This document shows positions 9,387 through 16,442 of a DNA stretch of 35,930 nucleotides, in pieces; position 1 is the stretch's first letter, and each line of letters opens with the position of its first letter. The stretch is from assembly GCA_043800975.1 (NCBI GenBank), contig JAZDMK010000098.1, forward strand, positions 1 through 35,930. The letters are read 5' to 3'. This stretch comes from JAZDMK01 sp043800975 (lineage in GTDB: Bacteria > Bacteroidota > Bacteroidia > Bacteroidales > JAHJDW01). Both the position numbers and the translations under genes were made by a program. The notes below the pieces were generated by a model. It had not been told where the DNA came from. It ran no database searches and saw only the letters and a list, made by a program, of their open reading frames with translations.

Positions 9387-11123
9387 TCACAATTCATTTT
9401 CTAATATTACAACGATGAAATGTGGAAGATAAATATGCTTGAATGTTTTATCCTTTGTTGTTCCGGTTTTTTCTATATAAACATAAGGACAAATGGAACC
9501 CAGACGAATTTCTTTGCTTTTCTTACCATCATAAATTGTCACGAAATCAGTGTTGCCTTTAATTACAGCCCGCTTTGAAGATTTTTTATCTTTTTTAATT
9601 TCAATTTTTCCGTAATGATCATCATTGGATTTTCCTTTACAAATGCTGTCGGAAAGATTAAATACAAATCCTTTCAGTAAAGTAGTGTCAATTACAAAAC
9701 GCACTTTCGTCAATGAATCCAGTGAAGGAAGATTAAGCACTTCACAAATGTATTTATTGATATCTGTGTTGTATGCTAATCCGTTTAAACGATAATTGCG
9801 CGGATGATACATGGCAAGAAAAACATCTTCACCTGTATGTCCTGTTGTTGTGAAACCAATATTTGTGCGTGAATTCAAAGCTTTTAATGCATAACGTGAA
9901 ACCATCTTCGGGCTTTTTATTGAATCACCGATTGATTTAATTTCTTTATCAGTTGCATCGTTGATGCCGAATTCTGATTTATAAGTAGCCCGTATTTCCT
10001 CATTTCCCGGTGTTTTATTTGATCGGGTGAGTTGTGAATAAAATGCGGAATTTGTAATACGGCTTGTCAGAACCGGCCCGTAAATATTTTTTAATGAGAT
10101 CGTATCATATCCTTTGTTTGTCCCGCTGTTTCCCATGCTGATTCCGCTGTTTCCGTGATCAGGGCAAACGATGACAGCCGTATTGCCATCAATCCTTGCG
10201 AAGCTCAGCGCTGCTTTCACAGCATCATCAAACGCCAGAAACTCTGTAATGATTCCGGTTGGATCATTGGCATGTGCTGCCCAGTCAATTTTACTTCCTT
10301 CCACCATTAAAAAGAATCCGTTTGGATTTTGATTAAGAATTCGCAATGCTGCGTTTGTCATTGTTTCAAGCGATGGAAGAGAGTCGTTTAGAAATTTCCT
10401 GTCAAGATCATATGGGAAGTCTTCTTTTGTAAGAAGGCTCCATACGAGCGTATCTCGTGGATTGAGTGCTTTAAAACCTTTTACATTGTTTGCCACTGTG
10501 TAGCCTCTTTTTTTCAATACGTTCACAAGGTTTTGTCCGTCTGTTCTTACTTTCGGGTCCAGATAATTTTGCCCGCCACCCATCATCACATCCAGGTTAT
10601 TATAAACCATTTGTGTTGCAATCGGAAAGTATAAGTCACGTTCGGGTGTATGCGCTGAAAAATCGGCGGGTGTGGCATGCGGGAAGTGGCAAGTTACTAC
10701 AATACCTGTTGATTTTTTCTTCAGCTTGGCTGCTTCCAGAACGGTTGTCAGTGGCTGATAGGCACGGCTGGGATCTAATTTAACAAGATCGCGGCCAGCC
10801 ACAGAAACGGGATACGTAGCAACAAAACCGGTTTGTGATGGCATTCCTGTGGCATAGCAACTGCTGGTGGGTGCTGAATCACCGATGGGTGCATCGGATG
10901 AATACGTGTGTACAAGCCCGCAGATATAGGGATCAACAGCCAGTTTACAATTGTCGGAAGGTGACTGTGCGTATTTGTACCAGCGTGCCAGCGAAAGAAC
11001 GGAGGTGCTGGTTCCATCGGGAATTAAGAGAATTACATTGCGTACCTGTTTTGTATCCTGTGATTGGACGGGTGTATGAGCAATCAGAAAAAGTGTTAGG
11101 AATAAAAGAGTGTAAAGGCGCAT
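9387..11123 (-). CDS. Secreted alkaline phosphatase (PhoA superfamily)
   Basis: This enzyme hydrolyses phosphomonoesters outside the cytoplasm with two zinc ions and usually a magnesium ion. The product is 578 residues. Residues 1-22 form a Sec signal peptide ending VQSQ. Metal and active-site positions follow the family order: Asp36 in IPDG, nucleophile Ser83 in GDSAPTSS, His149/Thr151 in PHATPADFSAH, Glu275/Asp280/His284 in MVEGSKIDWAAH, Asp322/His323 in PDHG, and His429 in TTGHTGED. The nucleophile loop has Pro after DSA and Ser-Ser where the common signature has Gly/Ala-Thr, so it belongs to a divergent branch. The last ~100 residues form a C-terminal extension beyond the catalytic core. 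A perfect 21-bp inverted repeat lies just upstream, probably in the 5' untranslated region. I saw no PHO-type operator. Confidence 0.92.
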   Translation of the reverse strand: MRLYTLLFLTLFLIAHTPVQSQDTKQVRNVILLIPDGTSTSVLSLARWYKYAQSPSDNCKLAVDPYICGLVHTYSSDAPIGDSAPTSSCYATGMPSQTGFVATYPVSVAGRDLVKLDPSRAYQPLTTVLEAAKLKKKSTGIVVTCHFPHATPADFSAHTPERDLYFPIATQMVYNNLDVMMGGGQNYLDPKVRTDGQNLVNVLKKRGYTVANNVKGFKALNPRDTLVWSLLTKEDFPYDLDRKFLNDSLPSLETMTNAALRILNQNPNGFFLMVEGSKIDWAAHANDPTGIITEFLAFDDAVKAALSFARIDGNTAVIVCPDHGNSGISMGNSGTNKGYDTISLKNIYGPVLTSRITNSAFYSQLTRSNKTPGNEEIRATYKSEFGINDATDKEIKSIGDSIKSPKMVSRYALKALNSRTNIGFTTTGHTGEDVFLAMYHPRNYRLNGLAYNTDINKYICEVLNLPSLDSLTKVRFVIDTTLLKGFVFNLSDSICKGKSNDDHYGKIEIKKDKKSSKRAVIKGNTDFVTIYDGKKSKEIRLGSICPYVYIEKTGTTKDKTFKHIYLPHFIVVILENEL

Positions 11124-11154
11124 GGAAGATAAATTTAGAAGCGAAAATACTACT

Positions 11155-11201
11155 TTCCTCCATGCAAATCTAAATATGAAATTTAGATTTGCATGGAGGA
11201 A
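11155..11201. repeat. Perfect 21-bp inverted repeat upstream of alkaline phosphatase gene
   Basis: The arm at 11155-11175 is exactly complementary to the arm at 11181-11201, with loop ATGAA. It lies 32 bp upstream of the phosphatase ATG and 81 bp downstream of the permease stop. Neither side has a T-run, so it is not a standard intrinsic terminator. Each arm contains TAGATTTG, which fits the -7 consensus (minus strand 11172-11165, plus strand 11184-11191), but I find no -33 box at proper spacing. Possible roles are an attenuator, an RNase-protecting hairpin, a regulator site or a small dispersed palindrome. Confidence 0.9.
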
Positions 11202-11282
11202 GAATCAAATATTTGTACAGAAATACTGCACGTTCAAAACTTAAATCGCTTAATAGTAAGAAGCTTGCAAAAATTTCACCTT

Positions 11283-12359
11283 TTATTTCGGTGCCCGGCG
11301 CAGCAGTACCAAACCAATAACTGCATAAATAATATTCGGAATCCAGACAGCTATTATGGCTGGCACACTACCATTGGTGGCAAAAGTGCTGGAAATCTGC
11401 ATAAATAAAATGTACGTGAAGCTGAGTGCAAAGCCCAGGGCAATATGCATTCCGATGCCGCCCCGTACCTTACGGCTTGATATGGCAACGGCAATCAGTG
11501 TCAGAATAATGTTGGCAAATGGCATTGCAAAACGTTTGTATTTTTCGACTTCATAAAACTGATACACGCCGCTTCCCTTGGTCTTCTCCTGACGAATAAA
11601 TTCATTCAGCTCAAAATAATTCATCATTTCGGTGAACTCGTTTTTTTTGTAAAAGTCTTTATAGGTAAATGATTTTACAGTGTCGAGCTGTGCACCAAGA
11701 ACCAACTTTTCATTCAACCCATCAATTTCTCTGTAACTATAATTGATCAGTTTCCAGCGGTTGTAAATGCTGTCCCAATGGATAGCATCGGATGCTAAAC
11801 GAAATTTTAGCTGACCTTTGTCCAGTTTCTCCATTGAAAAACGAAATCCCTGATTAAATTCACTGTTAAAACTTTCCACAGAGACAAAAACACCGGGGGA
11901 AATCTGACGGTGAATATTTTGATCGCTCTGCTTGCGAATGTTTCTGATGTAAGCTATTTCAAAAGCAATTCTATTTTTATTGGTTTCAGGAATAAGGAAG
12001 TTTGACAGTATAAATGATAAAATGCAAAGCACCGTTGCAGAAACGAAAAAGGGGCGGAGAAATCTTTTGAAACTCACGCCACTGCTAATGATAGCAACAA
12101 TTTCAGTATTTGAAGCCATCTTCGATGTAAAGAAAATGACAGCAATAAAAGTGAACAGCGGACTAAATAAATTTACAAAGTAGGGAATGAAATTAAAGTA
12201 GTAAACAAAGATGATTTCATCAAGTGGCGCTCCTTTCTGAATGAAATCGTCAATTTTCTCTGAAACGTCAAATACGATTACAATGACAATAATCAATGAA
12301 ATGGCAAAGAAAAATGTACCAAGAAATTTTCGGATGATATACCAGTCGAGTAGTTTCAA
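11283..12359 (-). CDS. LptF/LptG family permease (lipopolysaccharide export)
   Basis: This is an inner-membrane permease of the LPS transport ABC complex, which with LptB moves LPS to the periplasmic bridge. The product is 358 residues. The N-terminus KLLDWYIIRKFLGTFF is the family's typical first helix. Three N-terminal transmembrane segments (about 11-33, 50-75, 96-116), a periplasmic beta-rich domain (about 120-265) and three C-terminal transmembrane segments give the expected layout. The start codon is TTG at 12359. I chose it because the family N-terminus begins there, no ATG is near, and a -7 box TACCTTTG (12383-12376) leaves only about 10 leader bases. LptF and LptG are hard to tell apart in this phylum. 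A permease gene of this family next to tgt is common in Bacteroidota; here a plus-strand gene separates them. Confidence 0.88.
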   Translation of the reverse strand: MKLLDWYIIRKFLGTFFFAISLIIVIVIVFDVSEKIDDFIQKGAPLDEIIFVYYFNFIPYFVNLFSPLFTFIAVIFFTSKMASNTEIVAIISSGVSFKRFLRPFFVSATVLCILSFILSNFLIPETNKNRIAFEIAYIRNIRKQSDQNIHRQISPGVFVSVESFNSEFNQGFRFSMEKLDKGQLKFRLASDAIHWDSIYNRWKLINYSYREIDGLNEKLVLGAQLDTVKSFTYKDFYKKNEFTEMMNYFELNEFIRQEKTKGSGVYQFYEVEKYKRFAMPFANIILTLIAVAISSRKVRGGIGMHIALGFALSFTYILFMQISSTFATNGSVPAIIAVWIPNIIYAVIGLVLLRRAPK

Positions 12360-12375
12360 AAATCAGAATTTGCAA

Positions 12376-12383
12376 CAAAGGTA
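12376..12383 (-). promoter_or_regulatory. -7 promoter box for the LptF/G permease gene
   Basis: TACCTTTG on the minus strand fits TAnnTTTG and ends 16 bases before the TTG start. No clear -33 TTTG is present. It shows the gene has its own promoter apart from tgt. Confidence 0.45.
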
Positions 12384-12515
12384 GAAAAGGATTGCTTTCG
12401 GCGATAAAATTTCATAAATTTGAATAATTTATCGGATAAAAGATTCATTTAACAGAACTTTTTAAAGTTTGATTCGTATACATTAAATCTTTGAAATTCT
12501 CAATAAAATAACCAT

Positions 12516-14012
12516 ATGAAAATTCGAATACTTTTTCTGGCAATTATTATGACAACAGGTTGTTGCTTGTTGCAAGCTCAGAATTATCGTGTGTTTGTGC
12601 GAAGCGGACTTTCACTTTTTGGTGATAAAAGTAAAAATATTCTTACCTTCAATGTTGAAAGCGCTGTGAAGGTGGACGCTGATTCCGTTTATTTTGGAAT
12701 AAAAACAGTTCGCGACACTTCCTATTCATCTACAAATAGCTGTATTGACACGGCAGGTGGATCTGTTTACGGAAAACAAATTTGTTTTTCTACAAATGGG
12801 GTTTATACTTTTTTAAATAAAGACAGTGACACAATCCGTGTTTTAAGCAAGGCGGCATTAAATGATTCATGGACATTCCTGAATATTTCTCCTGAATTAA
12901 GACTAGAAGCAACGGTGATTGGCAAACAAAAAATGAATTTTTTGGGTCAGACAGATTCAGTGAAAATCATCCGGTTACTGGCAAAGGATAATAACAACAT
13001 CAATGTTTCGCATCCATTAAACAATACTTCTCTTCAGCTGAGTAAAAATTTCGGACTTATAAAAACTTTTGATTTCTATACTTTCCCATACGATACTACA
13101 GCTTTGAATTTGATTGGTTGTTCTTCGCCGCAGATAGGTAAGCAGGATATTAAGTATCAGGATGTTTATAATTATAATATTGGGGACGAATTTCATTTTA
13201 AAAGGTATAATCTTTCCTGGCAGCAGAACGGTTCTAACTTCTATGTTTATTCAGGGTACAATTCAATTGTCATTCGTACAGTATCTAAAAAAACAGTAAG
13301 TGCAAATGCAGATACACTAACGTATGAATTTATTGATTGTTCAAAAACACTGAATTATTCAAATTTTCTTTGCGACACCAGTTATAGAACAGATACACTA
13401 ATTGAGAATATTATTTTTTCAGAGTTGGATTCTGTTAAATTTGCTTTTCAGCCTTATGAATTGGCACATACTTCCAGTGGCAGTAATCTGACTGCTGTTC
13501 GTATGATCTACCATTCCTGGCATGCACGTGTAGCACGCAACATAAAAGAAAATGCATACTACCGCGACACTTGTTATTATGAAAATACAGTTTTTCCCTC
13601 AATTACCTACTATACATACATAAGAGAATGCGGTGGCCCATACTATAGCTACGGAATGAACGGACAAGAAGTAGCCAATACGCTGGAGTATTTCCGCAAG
13701 GGAAGTGAAGTGTGGGGAACGCCACTTGGGCAGGACTGTCCGGATTTATTCTCTGCCATTCCACCTGAATTGGTTACTGCTAAAATCTCAGTTTTTCCGA
13801 ATCCGGCATCTGGAATTATCAATGTAGTTGTTCCCGGAAACCATGTCAGTTGTAATCTTTCTGTATTCGATATGCAAGGAAGAACAGTTATAAACAATCC
13901 TGTTAATGCAGGTGTCAATGTTATTGATGTAAGTAGTCTTACAAAAGGAATCTATTTCGTCCGTCTGGTAGATTCGTCTTCTTCTGAAGTTTTAAAAATA
14001 ATTATTCAGTAG
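12516..14012 (+). CDS. T9SS-exported protein of unknown function
   Basis: The product is 498 residues. The N-terminus is a Sec signal peptide (MKIRILFLAIIMTTGCCLL then QAQ). Residues 424-498 form a type A T9SS sorting domain: ISVFPNPASGIINV, then FDMQGRTV and LTKGIYFVRLVD near the end. The protein should therefore cross the outer membrane by type IX secretion and be released or anchored at the surface. The middle 400 residues are beta-rich and Tyr/Asn-rich with scattered Cys (for example in ECGGPYYS), and I recognise no enzyme motif. It is transcribed against both neighbours, between the permease gene and tgt, and its stop is only 5 bp from the tgt stop. Its position suggests insertion into an otherwise conserved gene pair. 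Confidence 0.85.
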   Translation: MKIRILFLAIIMTTGCCLLQAQNYRVFVRSGLSLFGDKSKNILTFNVESAVKVDADSVYFGIKTVRDTSYSSTNSCIDTAGGSVYGKQICFSTNGVYTFLNKDSDTIRVLSKAALNDSWTFLNISPELRLEATVIGKQKMNFLGQTDSVKIIRLLAKDNNNINVSHPLNNTSLQLSKNFGLIKTFDFYTFPYDTTALNLIGCSSPQIGKQDIKYQDVYNYNIGDEFHFKRYNLSWQQNGSNFYVYSGYNSIVIRTVSKKTVSANADTLTYEFIDCSKTLNYSNFLCDTSYRTDTLIENIIFSELDSVKFAFQPYELAHTSSGSNLTAVRMIYHSWHARVARNIKENAYYRDTCYYENTVFPSITYYTYIRECGGPYYSYGMNGQEVANTLEYFRKGSEVWGTPLGQDCPDLFSAIPPELVTAKISVFPNPASGIINVVVPGNHVSCNLSVFDMQGRTVINNPVNAGVNVIDVSSLTKGIYFVRLVDSSSSEVLKIIIQ

Positions 14013-14017
14013 AATTT

Positions 14018-15148
14018 TCAAAGTCTTGCTGCCAGTTTTACGACAATTTCATTTTTCCATTTCAGGAAATCGCCCTGCATGATGTGTTTGCGGGCTTCAC
14101 GCACAAGCCACAGATAAAAAGTGAGGTTGTGCAATGTTGCAATTTGTGAGGCCAGAATTTCTCCGGAAATTACAAGATGCCGCAAATAGGCTTTCGTGTA
14201 ATTTTGATCAACAAAACAAACGCCGTTCTCATCGAGTGGTGAGAAATCATCTTTCCATTTTTCATTACGGATATTGATAATGCCTTCACTCGTAAAGAGC
14301 ATACCATTGCGTGCATTGCGCGTGGGCATCACGCAGTCGAACATATCCACACCACAGGCAATACATTCGAGGATATTCGCCGGAGTTCCAACGCCCATCA
14401 GGTATCTTGGTTTATCAGAGGGAAGATGATCGCAAACCAGCTTTGAAATTTCATACATGTTCTCTGCAGGTTCACCTACTGAAAGTCCGCCAATGGCATA
14501 GCCATCCGCATTGTATTTGCTAACTTCTTCTGCCGATTGAACCCGAAGGTCAGGATACGTACTGCCCTGCACAATAGGGAAAAGCGATTGATGAAAACCG
14601 TAATGCGGATTTATTTTTTCATAATGGTTAAAGCATCGTTCCAGCCAACGATGGGTAAAGCCGAGCGATTTTTTCGCATACGATTTCTCACAGGGATACG
14701 GTGTGCATTCATCAAAGGCCATCATAATATCCGCGCCAATGGTGCGTTGTGTCTCGATCACACTTTCGGGAGAAAACAGATGCGATGAGCCGTCAATGTG
14801 GGATTGAAAAGTAACACCCTCTTCTTTTAATTTTCGCCGGTGTGATAATGAATATACCTGATAACCGCCACTGTCGGTTAATATCGAGCGGTTCCATCCG
14901 ATAAACTGATGCAGCCCGCCCGCATCACGCAATACATTCAATCCGGGCCGAAGATAAAGGTGGTACGTATTTCCAAGAATGATGGGCGCATTGATATCGT
15001 TTTCCAGCTCACGTTGATGCACTGCTTTCACAGTGCCTGCGGTTCCTACTGGCATGAATATAGGCGTTTCAATTATGCTGTGAGCAGTAGTCAGTGTGCC
15101 GGCCCTGGCAGCGCAATCTTTATCGGTTGTATGAAGTGTAAATGACAT
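14018..15148 (-). CDS. tgt: tRNA-guanine transglycosylase (queuine tRNA-ribosyltransferase)
   Basis: Tgt swaps guanine at position 34 of GUN-anticodon tRNAs for preQ1, leading to queuosine. The product is 376 residues from the ATG at 15148; an in-frame TTG 15 bases upstream is less likely because it lies against the -7 box. Catalytic residues by family alignment are Asp92 in LTDSGGYQ (general acid/base), Asp146 in AFDECTPYP, and nucleophile Asp271 in DMFDCVMPTR. The C-terminal zinc site is degraded: where the Escherichia coli enzyme has C-x-C-x-x-C before NYSRAYL, this one has only Cys311 (GVCFVDQNYTKAYL), although the later His340 (TLHN) remains. The protein is otherwise full length, so a zinc-less variant is more likely than a dead gene. 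It is divergent from the rpsF operon. Confidence 0.95.
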   Translation of the reverse strand: MSFTLHTTDKDCAARAGTLTTAHSIIETPIFMPVGTAGTVKAVHQRELENDINAPIILGNTYHLYLRPGLNVLRDAGGLHQFIGWNRSILTDSGGYQVYSLSHRRKLKEEGVTFQSHIDGSSHLFSPESVIETQRTIGADIMMAFDECTPYPCEKSYAKKSLGFTHRWLERCFNHYEKINPHYGFHQSLFPIVQGSTYPDLRVQSAEEVSKYNADGYAIGGLSVGEPAENMYEISKLVCDHLPSDKPRYLMGVGTPANILECIACGVDMFDCVMPTRNARNGMLFTSEGIINIRNEKWKDDFSPLDENGVCFVDQNYTKAYLRHLVISGEILASQIATLHNLTFYLWLVREARKHIMQGDFLKWKNEIVVKLAARL

Positions 15149-15160
15149 TTTATCAAAAAG

Positions 15161-15168
15161 CAAAAGTA
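15161..15168 (-). promoter_or_regulatory. -7 promoter box for tgt
   Basis: TACTTTTG on the minus strand fits TAnnTTTG and ends 12 bases before the tgt ATG, so the leader would be only a few bases long. No clear -33 box was found. Confidence 0.45.
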
Positions 15169-15206
15169 ATGAATTCGGGAAATTCGAGCTTTTTTTGCTC
15201 TAGTTG

Positions 15207-15236
15207 CTTGATTTTTAAAAATAATTTCTATCTTTG
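15207..15236 (+). promoter_or_regulatory. Promoter of the rpsF-rpsR-rplI operon
   Basis: CTTG (15207-15210) is followed after 18 bases by TATCTTTG (15229-15236), a close match to the Bacteroidota TTTG / TAnnTTTG consensus. The rpsF ATG is 32 bases downstream, leaving a leader of roughly 25 bases. Confidence 0.65.
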
Positions 15237-15268
15237 CCGTCCTTTTAAAAAGGAAAAACAAATAAAAT

Positions 15269-15628
15269 ATGTTAAACCATTACGAAGCCGTTTTCATTAT
15301 GACTCCCGTTTTGTCTGAAGATCAGATGAAGGAAACGGTAAACAAATTTCAGAAGATTCTGAAAGACAAGGGCGCACAATTTGTGTATGAGAACCATTGG
15401 GGATTAAGGAAACTTGCATATCCCATCCAGAAAAAGACAACAGGCTTTTATCACCTTTTTGAATTCAAAGCTGAAGGCGATTCCATCAGCGAATTTGAAG
15501 TGGCTTTCAAACGTGATGAACGGATTTTACGCTTTCTTACTATTAGGCTCGACAAATTTTCCATAGCTTATGCAGAAAAGAAACGCGCTAACCGTCAGGA
15601 AAAGAAAGATAAACCACAAGAAAACTAA
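15269..15628 (+). CDS. rpsF: 30S ribosomal protein bS6
   Basis: bS6 binds the 30S platform with bS18. The product is 119 residues, typical with a basic/acidic C-terminal tail (RANRQEKKDKPQEN). Family hallmarks are the opening LNHYEAVFIMTP, the central NHWGLRKLAYPIQKK and GFYHLFEF, and FKRDERILRFLTIRLD. It is the first gene of rpsF-rpsR-rplI. It has only a weak purine stretch well upstream of its ATG, unlike the next two genes. In Flavobacterium johnsoniae bS6 is one of three proteins forming the pocket that hides the 16S anti-SD. Confidence 0.97.
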   Translation: MLNHYEAVFIMTPVLSEDQMKETVNKFQKILKDKGAQFVYENHWGLRKLAYPIQKKTTGFYHLFEFKAEGDSISEFEVAFKRDERILRFLTIRLDKFSIAYAEKKRANRQEKKDKPQEN

Positions 15629-15634
15629 AGGAGG
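15627..15634 (+). promoter_or_regulatory. Strong Shine-Dalgarno for rpsR
   Basis: AAAGGAGG overlaps the rpsF stop codon and lies 6 bases before the rpsR ATG. It can pair over 8 bases with the standard 16S 3' end. Such a site is exceptional in this window, where most genes have none, and matches the published observation that strong SDs in Bacteroidota cluster before the bS21 and/or bS18 genes. Confidence 0.88.
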
Positions 15635-15640
15635 AAAAAC

Positions 15641-15910
15641 ATGAGTTCAAATCAAAACGATATTCGTTATCTCACCCCGCCGGCAGTTGATATCAAAAAG
15701 AAAAAATATTGCCGATTCAAAAAAAGTGGAATCAAGTTCATTGATTATAAGGACACTGATTTCCTTTTGAAATTTTTAAATGAACAGGGAAAAATATTAC
15801 CACGTCGTCTGACGGGTACTTCCGTTAAATATCAGCGTAAAGTTTCTGCTGCTATCAAACGAGCACGTCATTTGGCGCTTCTTCCCTATGTTGCTGACAT
15901 GTTAAAATAA
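15641..15910 (+). CDS. rpsR: 30S ribosomal protein bS18
   Basis: bS18 pairs with bS6 on the 30S platform near the 16S 3' end. The product is 89 residues. Family features are KKKYCRFKKSGIKFIDYKD, then FLNEQGKILPRRLTGTS, the QRKVSAAIKRARHLALLPY core and a short C-terminal tail. The gene starts 12 bases after the rpsF stop and is translated from a strong SD. In Bacteroidota bS18 helps sequester the anti-SD, so translation from an SD could respond to ribosomes that lack it. That regulatory reading is inference. Confidence 0.97.
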   Translation: MSSNQNDIRYLTPPAVDIKKKKYCRFKKSGIKFIDYKDTDFLLKFLNEQGKILPRRLTGTSVKYQRKVSAAIKRARHLALLPYVADMLK

Positions 15911-15915
15911 GGAGG
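15909..15915 (+). promoter_or_regulatory. Strong Shine-Dalgarno for rplI
   Basis: AAGGAGG overlaps the end of rpsR and lies 7 bases before the rplI ATG. Its strength is nearly that of the rpsR site, which places bL9 under the same possible SD-dependent control. Confidence 0.85.
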
Positions 15916-15922
15916 ACTCGAA

Positions 15923-16372
15923 ATGCAGATCATATTAAAACAGGATGTGCCCAATCTCGGGTTCAAAGATGACATCTTAACAGTAAAGAACGGTTATGCT
16001 CAGAATTTTCTTATCCCTAAAGGATTTGCAATTCTCGCTACCGAAACGAACCTCAAAATTCAGGCTGAAAATCTGAAACAAAAAGCGCACAAGGAAGCTA
16101 AAATCCGTAAAGAAGCGGAAGGTCTTGCTGAATCGCTGAAAAATATTTCCGTAAAAGTAGGCGCTAAAGCCAGCTCAACCGGTAAGATTTTCGGATCTGT
16201 TACAAATATCCAGCTTGCAGAAGCTATCAAAAACCAGCACAACTTTGATCTCGATCGTAAAAAAATCCTGATGAAAGATGAACACATCAAAGAACTGGGA
16301 ACATACACTGCAACTGTTCGCCTGCACAAAGAAGTTACCGTTGCTGTAACTTTTGAAGTAGTAGCTGAATAA
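15923..16372 (+). CDS. rplI: 50S ribosomal protein bL9
   Basis: bL9 binds 23S rRNA near the L1 stalk base and reaches toward the neighbouring ribosome. The product is 149 residues, the usual length. The N-terminal domain shows the signature MQIILKQDVPNLGFKDD, then VKNGYAQNFLIPKGFA. A long basic connecting helix (about 45-75) and the C-terminal RNA-binding domain follow. It is the last gene of the bS6-bS18-bL9 operon and is followed by a strong intrinsic terminator. Confidence 0.97.
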   Translation: MQIILKQDVPNLGFKDDILTVKNGYAQNFLIPKGFAILATETNLKIQAENLKQKAHKEAKIRKEAEGLAESLKNISVKVGAKASSTGKIFGSVTNIQLAEAIKNQHNFDLDRKKILMKDEHIKELGTYTATVRLHKEVTVAVTFEVVAE

Positions 16373-16390
16373 TTATTGTAAACACATTTA

Positions 16391-16424
16391 AAAATCCTGT
16401 CTGTTTTTCAGGCAGGATTTTTTT
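16391..16424 (+). terminator. Intrinsic terminator after rplI
   Basis: A 13-bp stem with one G-T pair (arms 16391-16403 and 16409-16421), a TTTTT loop and a following T-run lie 18 bases after the rplI stop. Confidence 0.88.
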
Positions 16425-16442
16425 ACATCTATACTTTCCGCC

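Noticed and set aside
11165..11191. Divergent promoters inside the 21-bp palindrome
   Set aside because: Only the -7-like boxes are present; no TTTG -33 box lies at normal spacing on either strand, so I kept this as a possibility only.
12470..12492. Promoter for the T9SS cargo gene at 12516
   Set aside because: AATCTTTG deviates from TAnnTTTG and the nearest TTTG is only 13 bases away, so support is too weak.
15240..15268. SD sequence for rpsF
   Set aside because: AAAAAGGAAAAAC lies about 15-20 bases from the ATG and lacks GGAGG, so it is too weak and too distant to count.
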